From positions 930,001 through 994,000 of the forward strand of contig NZ_PHUL01000001.1 in NCBI RefSeq assembly GCF_002813425.1: a stretch of DNA of 64,000 nt. The letters are read 5' to 3'. Source of the stretch: Cellulophaga sp. RHA19 (lineage in GTDB: Bacteria > Bacteroidota > Bacteroidia > Flavobacteriales > Flavobacteriaceae). Shown one piece after another: positions 59,984 to 64,000 of this stretch (positions are counted from its first letter, which is position 1; every line of letters starts with the position of its first letter). The position numbers and the translations under genes were made by a program. Under the pieces are notes generated by a model that searched no databases, had not been told where the DNA came from, and saw nothing but the letters and a program-made list of their open reading frames with translations.

Positions 59984-60307
59984 ATGACAAGTTTCGGACA
60001 TTATATAAAAACAGAAAGAGAAAAACGAGAATGGACGCAAACCGAACTCGGAATAAAAATCGGAATTAATACAAGTGCAATATGTCGCATTGAAAACGAA
60101 AGTCAAAAGTTTAGCAAAACGAAATTGAGAAAGTTAGCTGAACTATTTCAAACCGATTTACAAACCGTTACTGATTTGTTTTTTGCAGATAAATTCGTTA
60201 AAGAAGCAATGAAATATAAATGTTCTGAATCTATTTTTTCGGTTGCAGAAGATACTGCTAACTATTATCGCAATGTAAACGTAAAACAAGGAAAATTAGA
60301 ATTATGA
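59984..60307 (+). CDS. XRE-family regulator of the restriction-modification operon
   Basis: 107 residues from the ATG at 59984; the TTG at 59966 lies in the promoter box. The HTH (about residues 5-65) reads FGHYIKTEREKREWTQTELG followed by INTSAICRIENESQKF. A short C-terminal extension follows. It overlaps the methyltransferase by 4 bp (ATGA). Its place at the head of a restriction-modification operon suggests a controller (C) protein that times expression of the endonuclease; this is inferred. Confidence 0.88.
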   Translation: MTSFGHYIKTEREKREWTQTELGIKIGINTSAICRIENESQKFSKTKLRKLAELFQTDLQTVTDLFFADKFVKEAMKYKCSESIFSVAEDTANYYRNVNVKQGKLEL

Positions 60308-62811
60308 AAAAACCATTAACATACATCAGCTTATTTAGCAGTGCTGGAGTTGGATGCTATGGCTTCAAACAAAATGGTTTTGAATGTATAGCAACGAATG
60401 AACTACTAACAAAGCGCTTAAAAATTCAACTTTACAACAATAAATGTAAATACGAAACTGGTTATATTTCAGGTGATATTTCTAATTCAGAAGTTAAGAA
60501 TAGACTTTTTTCTGAATTAAAATTTTGGCAAAACAAACATAAAATAAAAGAACCTGACGTAATTATTGCAACTCCACCTTGCCAAGGTATGTCTGTTGCT
60601 AATCACAAAAAAAACAATGAAAAGTCAAGAAATTCATTGGTTATTGAATCTATTAAAGTAACACAAGAAATACTTCCTAAATTTTTCATTTACGAAAATG
60701 TAAGAGCATTTTTAAATACAATTTGTACAGATGTTGATGGCATAGACAAACCTATTAAAGATGCAATAAAATATAATCTTGGAGGTCAGTATAATATTCT
60801 TTCTAAAATTGTAAACTTCAAAGAATACGGTTCAAATTCTAGTCGAACAAGAACTTTAGTAATTGGAATTAGAAAAGATATTCAAGATGTTTCACCTTTT
60901 GATATTTTTCCAAAAAAACAAAAAGCAAAAACTTTACGTCAACTTATTGGTGATTTGCCACAATTAGAAGAAATGGGTGAAATATCCGAAGATATTTTTC
61001 ACGCTTATCGTGAATTCGACAAAAGAATGCTTCCTTGGATTGAAAATTTAAAAGAAGGTCAATCAGCTTTTGAACAAACTGAAGAATTAAGAATACCTCA
61101 CAGAATCATTGATGGAAAACTAGTACCAAACAAAAGTAAAAACGGAGATAAATATGCTAGATGGTATTGGGACAAAGAAGGTCCTTGTGTACACACAAGG
61201 AATGATATTTTATCAAGTCAAAATACTGTTCACCCAACAGATAATCGTGTATTCTCAATAAGAGAACTTATGCGAATGATGTCTATTCCTGATAGTTTTG
61301 AATGGTTTAATGTAAGCACGAAAGATTTAAACGAAAAATCAGATTTAGAAAAAAAACTATTTCTAAAAAAAGAAGAATTAAATATAAGACATTGTTTAGG
61401 TGAAGCTGTTCCAACCGGTGTTTTTAAAAGTATTGCTTCTAATATTAAAAACTTTTACAAAAAAGAAAAAATATCAAGTACTGAAATAAAAAATATTATT
61501 GAAGAAAATAAATTGAATATTACAGAAAATTTAATTCTATTTATAAAAGAAAACTTCAACAAACTATCATTAGAAAACATCTTTTTAATTGCAGAATTTT
61601 CTAATTCTGAAAGACAAGAAACTTCTGCTTATTTCACAAGAAAAGACATTGCTTTTTCAGTTATTAAAGATTTACCAGAACTTAAAAAGAAAAAGAAAAT
61701 TAGAATTTTAGAACCATCTGTTGGTGTTGGTAATTTTATTCCTCAATTAATTGAAAAATATAAAGCCAAAGAAGAAATTGTTATTGATGTTTGTGATATT
61801 GACAATAACTCATTAAAAGTTTTAAAAACTATTTTAGAGAAGATTAAAGTGCCAAAAAACTTTAAAATAAATCTAAAAAATGTTGATTTTCTATTATGGA
61901 ACACTAAATTAAAATATGATTTAGTTGTCGGAAATCCTCCATATAAAAAACTAACAAAAAACAAAGAATTACTTGACAGATATAGATTTGGTTTGCAAAA
62001 CACAGATACCAATAACTTGTTTTCTTTTTTTATTGAAAAATCAATAAAATTAGGTAATTACATTTCTTTAATTGTTCCCAAAAGTCTTTTAAACTCTCCA
62101 GAGTTTAATAAAACTCGAAAACTAATTAACGCTCATAATCTAGAAAAAATTTGTGATTATGGAGAGAAAGCGTTTAAAGGTGTAAAAATCGAAACTGTTA
62201 GTTTTTTAGTAAATACTATCAAAACAGAAAAATCCGATAACATTAAAATTGAAAGCTATATAAGTAAAAAATACTCTCTAAAAAGTAAAAAATATATTTT
62301 ATCTAATGATTTTCCTTATTGGTTAATTTATAGAAGCGATAAATTCGATAAAATTGCTTCAAAAATGAAACTTGATATATTCCAAAGTTTTAGAGATAGA
62401 CAAATAACAAAATCATTAACTAAAAATAATGGTGAAATAAGAGTTTTAAAAGCTAGAAATATTGGCAATAACGAAATTAAAGACCTTGCTAACTATGATT
62501 GTTATGTAAATGATTTAGAAAACTTGGCAGTTTCAAAATACATCAATGAAAAAGATGTTATAATGGTACCAAATTTAACTTATTACCCAAGAGCAGCGTT
62601 CTTACCTAAAAACACAATTGTAGATGGTTCAGTAGCTTTATTGACCTTAAAAAACGGAAGCAGATTACCAACTAAACAGGATTTAGAATTTTATAGTACA
62701 AAAGAATTTGAAAATTATTATCGAGTAGCAAGAAATCACGGAACCCGTTCTTTGAACATTGACAACAACTCTGTGTTTTTCTTTGGACTTTTAAAAGAAT
62801 TATCTGAATGA
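60304..62811 (+). CDS. Fused C5-cytosine / N6-adenine DNA methyltransferase
   Basis: 835 residues. The N-terminal C5-cytosine methyltransferase (about 1-390) has ISLFSSAGVGCYGF (motif I), catalytic Cys in TPPCQGMS near residue 91, ENV (motif VI), SSRTRTLVIGI (motif VIII) and GEAVPTGVFKSIA (motif X). A linker leads to the N6-adenine methyltransferase (about 445-835) with RILEPSVGVGNFIPQLI (motif I) and VVGNPPYKKL (motif IV, near 543), then a probable target-recognition region. Two different modifications in one chain suit an asymmetric recognition site whose strands need different bases methylated. It is coupled by overlap to the genes on both sides. Confidence 0.93.
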   Translation: MKKPLTYISLFSSAGVGCYGFKQNGFECIATNELLTKRLKIQLYNNKCKYETGYISGDISNSEVKNRLFSELKFWQNKHKIKEPDVIIATPPCQGMSVANHKKNNEKSRNSLVIESIKVTQEILPKFFIYENVRAFLNTICTDVDGIDKPIKDAIKYNLGGQYNILSKIVNFKEYGSNSSRTRTLVIGIRKDIQDVSPFDIFPKKQKAKTLRQLIGDLPQLEEMGEISEDIFHAYREFDKRMLPWIENLKEGQSAFEQTEELRIPHRIIDGKLVPNKSKNGDKYARWYWDKEGPCVHTRNDILSSQNTVHPTDNRVFSIRELMRMMSIPDSFEWFNVSTKDLNEKSDLEKKLFLKKEELNIRHCLGEAVPTGVFKSIASNIKNFYKKEKISSTEIKNIIEENKLNITENLILFIKENFNKLSLENIFLIAEFSNSERQETSAYFTRKDIAFSVIKDLPELKKKKKIRILEPSVGVGNFIPQLIEKYKAKEEIVIDVCDIDNNSLKVLKTILEKIKVPKNFKINLKNVDFLLWNTKLKYDLVVGNPPYKKLTKNKELLDRYRFGLQNTDTNNLFSFFIEKSIKLGNYISLIVPKSLLNSPEFNKTRKLINAHNLEKICDYGEKAFKGVKIETVSFLVNTIKTEKSDNIKIESYISKKYSLKSKKYILSNDFPYWLIYRSDKFDKIASKMKLDIFQSFRDRQITKSLTKNNGEIRVLKARNIGNNEIKDLANYDCYVNDLENLAVSKYINEKDVIMVPNLTYYPRAAFLPKNTIVDGSVALLTLKNGSRLPTKQDLEFYSTKEFENYYRVARNHGTRSLNIDNNSVFFFGLLKELSE

Positions 62812-64000
62812 TAGAAAACATTACCAACCACTTGCAAAAATTTGACTTTGACGTAAGAAAAAGTAAAGACGCAAGATTTATGGACCAAAAAGTAACACCT
62901 GACGTTTTAAGCATAATTGCAGATTGTGTTTTAAATTATGATGCTGACAGGAATATTGAATTTACTAAAGATGATATCTGGAACGACAATTATTTCAACA
63001 CAAATGTAAAAGGCATTTTTAATAAACCTGATGCTCAAAATGAAACAACTCGTCAAGAATATGATAAATTCACTTCTCAACCATTGAGAACTTTAGCATA
63101 TTCAGGAGTTTTAGAAATGCGAAAATCTGGAAATAAAAATCTATATAAAATAGCAAATAAATCCATATTGGAATTTATCGGAATGAAAGAGAGAAATGCT
63201 TACATTTTTCTTTACCACTATTTAGAAAAAGTTTTGTCAGATAGTAATCTATTAAGATTTTTTGAAGATTTTAAAAACAAATGTATAGCTAAAACTATTG
63301 ACAATGCTGAATTTCAAGATTTAAAAACTCGTTTTCAAAGATTTATAATTGGTAATACACCAATAAATGGAACTACAGAAGTAAATAGAATTTTTCCAAA
63401 AATATTAAATGTTTACGCTTGTGAAAACAATATTTCTGGAACAATAAAAGGTCGTTTATCCAAAAGACAAATCTATTACACAGATTTGATGTATAATCGT
63501 CCAAATTGGAGAGATATTGATAAAAACAAAGGCATTTCAAGAACAGAAGCTATTTCAGAACACGAAAACTTAATGATTGAGCAAAATGAAGCTTATTCAG
63601 ATTACCAAGTCCAAAAGGCTATGAATATGATTCGTAAAATGTATACTCAAAGTGAAGTTACTGACCAATGGTCAAATGGAGAAGCGACACAAATACATCA
63701 TATTTTTCCAAAAGCAGATTTTCCTCAATTAGCTCATTATTTAGAAAATTTAATAAAATTAACACCAACACAACATTACACAAAAGCACATCCAAGTAAT
63801 AAAACACAGCAAATAAATAAAGACTATCAACTTGTTTGTTTATTAGCCAAAACTGATAGCATAGAGCAATCTTTGAATAAAGGTGAATTTGTTTACCGAA
63901 AAGAATCTTTAATTTATGTTGTCAATACAGGTCTAACTGAAAATTTAGAAATAGACCTTGATTTCAGAACAATTAAAAGAGAATTAAGTAGAATTTATAA
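62808..64000 (+). CDS. HNH restriction endonuclease of the system (3' partial)
   Basis: Open from the ATG at 62808, which overlaps the methyltransferase stop by 4 bp (ATGA), to the right edge: at least 397 residues, end not seen. No signal peptide or membrane segment. The HNH core is ATQIHHIFPKADFPQ (about residue 297), then ENLIKLTPTQHYTKAHPSN, giving the H-H ... N ... H order of a beta-beta-alpha metal nuclease. N-terminal helices (KVTPDVLSIIADCVLN) and a central domain probably read the target site. Position after the dual methyltransferase supports its role as the cognate endonuclease. Confidence 0.85.
   Translation, partial: MIENITNHLQKFDFDVRKSKDARFMDQKVTPDVLSIIADCVLNYDADRNIEFTKDDIWNDNYFNTNVKGIFNKPDAQNETTRQEYDKFTSQPLRTLAYSGVLEMRKSGNKNLYKIANKSILEFIGMKERNAYIFLYHYLEKVLSDSNLLRFFEDFKNKCIAKTIDNAEFQDLKTRFQRFIIGNTPINGTTEVNRIFPKILNVYACENNISGTIKGRLSKRQIYYTDLMYNRPNWRDIDKNKGISRTEAISEHENLMIEQNEAYSDYQVQKAMNMIRKMYTQSEVTDQWSNGEATQIHHIFPKADFPQLAHYLENLIKLTPTQHYTKAHPSNKTQQINKDYQLVCLLAKTDSIEQSLNKGEFVYRKESLIYVVNTGLTENLEIDLDFRTIKRELSRIY

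Noticed and set aside
62672..62914. Minus-strand 80-residue frame across the methyltransferase-endonuclease junction
   Set aside because: It is antisense to two well-supported coupled genes and has no recognisable features.

Overview
The window is AT-rich chromosomal DNA from a member of the Bacteroidota, most likely a marine-type Flavobacteriaceae. The evidence is a giant SprB-repeat adhesin followed by a PorP/SprF partner (type IX secretion and gliding), SusC/FecA-type TonB receptors with carboxypeptidase-regulatory N-terminal domains, repeated TAnnTTTG -7 promoter boxes, almost no Shine-Dalgarno sequences, and tRNA genes without an encoded CCA end.

Layout. 1-14.9 kb: 5'-truncated giant adhesin, PorP/SprF protein and folB. 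14.97-15.2 kb: a cysteine-type tRNA pair, one normal and one with an aberrant anticodon loop. 15.3-19.5 kb (minus strand): orphan Clp-N protein, LysE exporter, head-GIN protein, RNase R. 19.5-20.1 kb: 619 bp gene-free AT-rich stretch with phased TTATTAAC repeats. 20.1-30.0 kb: rpiB, a GNAT acetyltransferase, an NlpC/P60 lipoprotein, an rnpA / S41 protease / DUF4442 cluster, an M1 plus S8 peptidase pair, and an MBL-fold hydrolase. 30.1-34.2 kb: probable metal-uptake operon (small Cys protein, TonB receptor, PepSY membrane protein). 34.2-39.3 kb: SulP transporter coupled to a universal stress protein, and a CPA-type antiporter. 39.4-43.6 kb: outer-membrane barrel protein with a LytS/LytTR two-component pair. 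43.6-52.5 kb: lepA, an OmpA lipoprotein, a four-gene operon joining a tetraether-synthase-like radical SAM enzyme with a divergent Lgt-like membrane protein, then dusB, a LolC/E-type permease, rbfA and methylmalonyl-CoA epimerase.

52.6 kb to the end is accessory DNA at a CAU-anticodon tRNA gene. A 13-bp copy of the tRNA 3' end recurs at 59812-59824, bounding an element of about 7.15 kb. It carries a tyrosine recombinase, an excisionase-like HTH protein, an HUH rolling-circle replication protein, and a cargo operon of an NdpA/YejK-family protein with two membrane coiled-coil proteins, one ending in a winged-helix-like domain. Direct repeats built on AGGGGACGAA lie inside both ends. The attR copy is followed by the same arrangement seen after the tRNA (hairpin terminator, then TTTTAGGGGAC), which suggests tandem islands. 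The second segment carries an XRE regulator, a fused C5-cytosine/N6-adenine methyltransferase, and an HNH endonuclease running off the right edge.

The best candidates for an undescribed system are the NdpA-membrane cargo operon (possible phage defence) and the radical SAM/Lgt-like operon (possible lipid or lipoprotein modification). The fused methyltransferase restriction system and the aberrant tRNA are also unusual. All functional assignments rest on motif recognition by eye; no database search was run.
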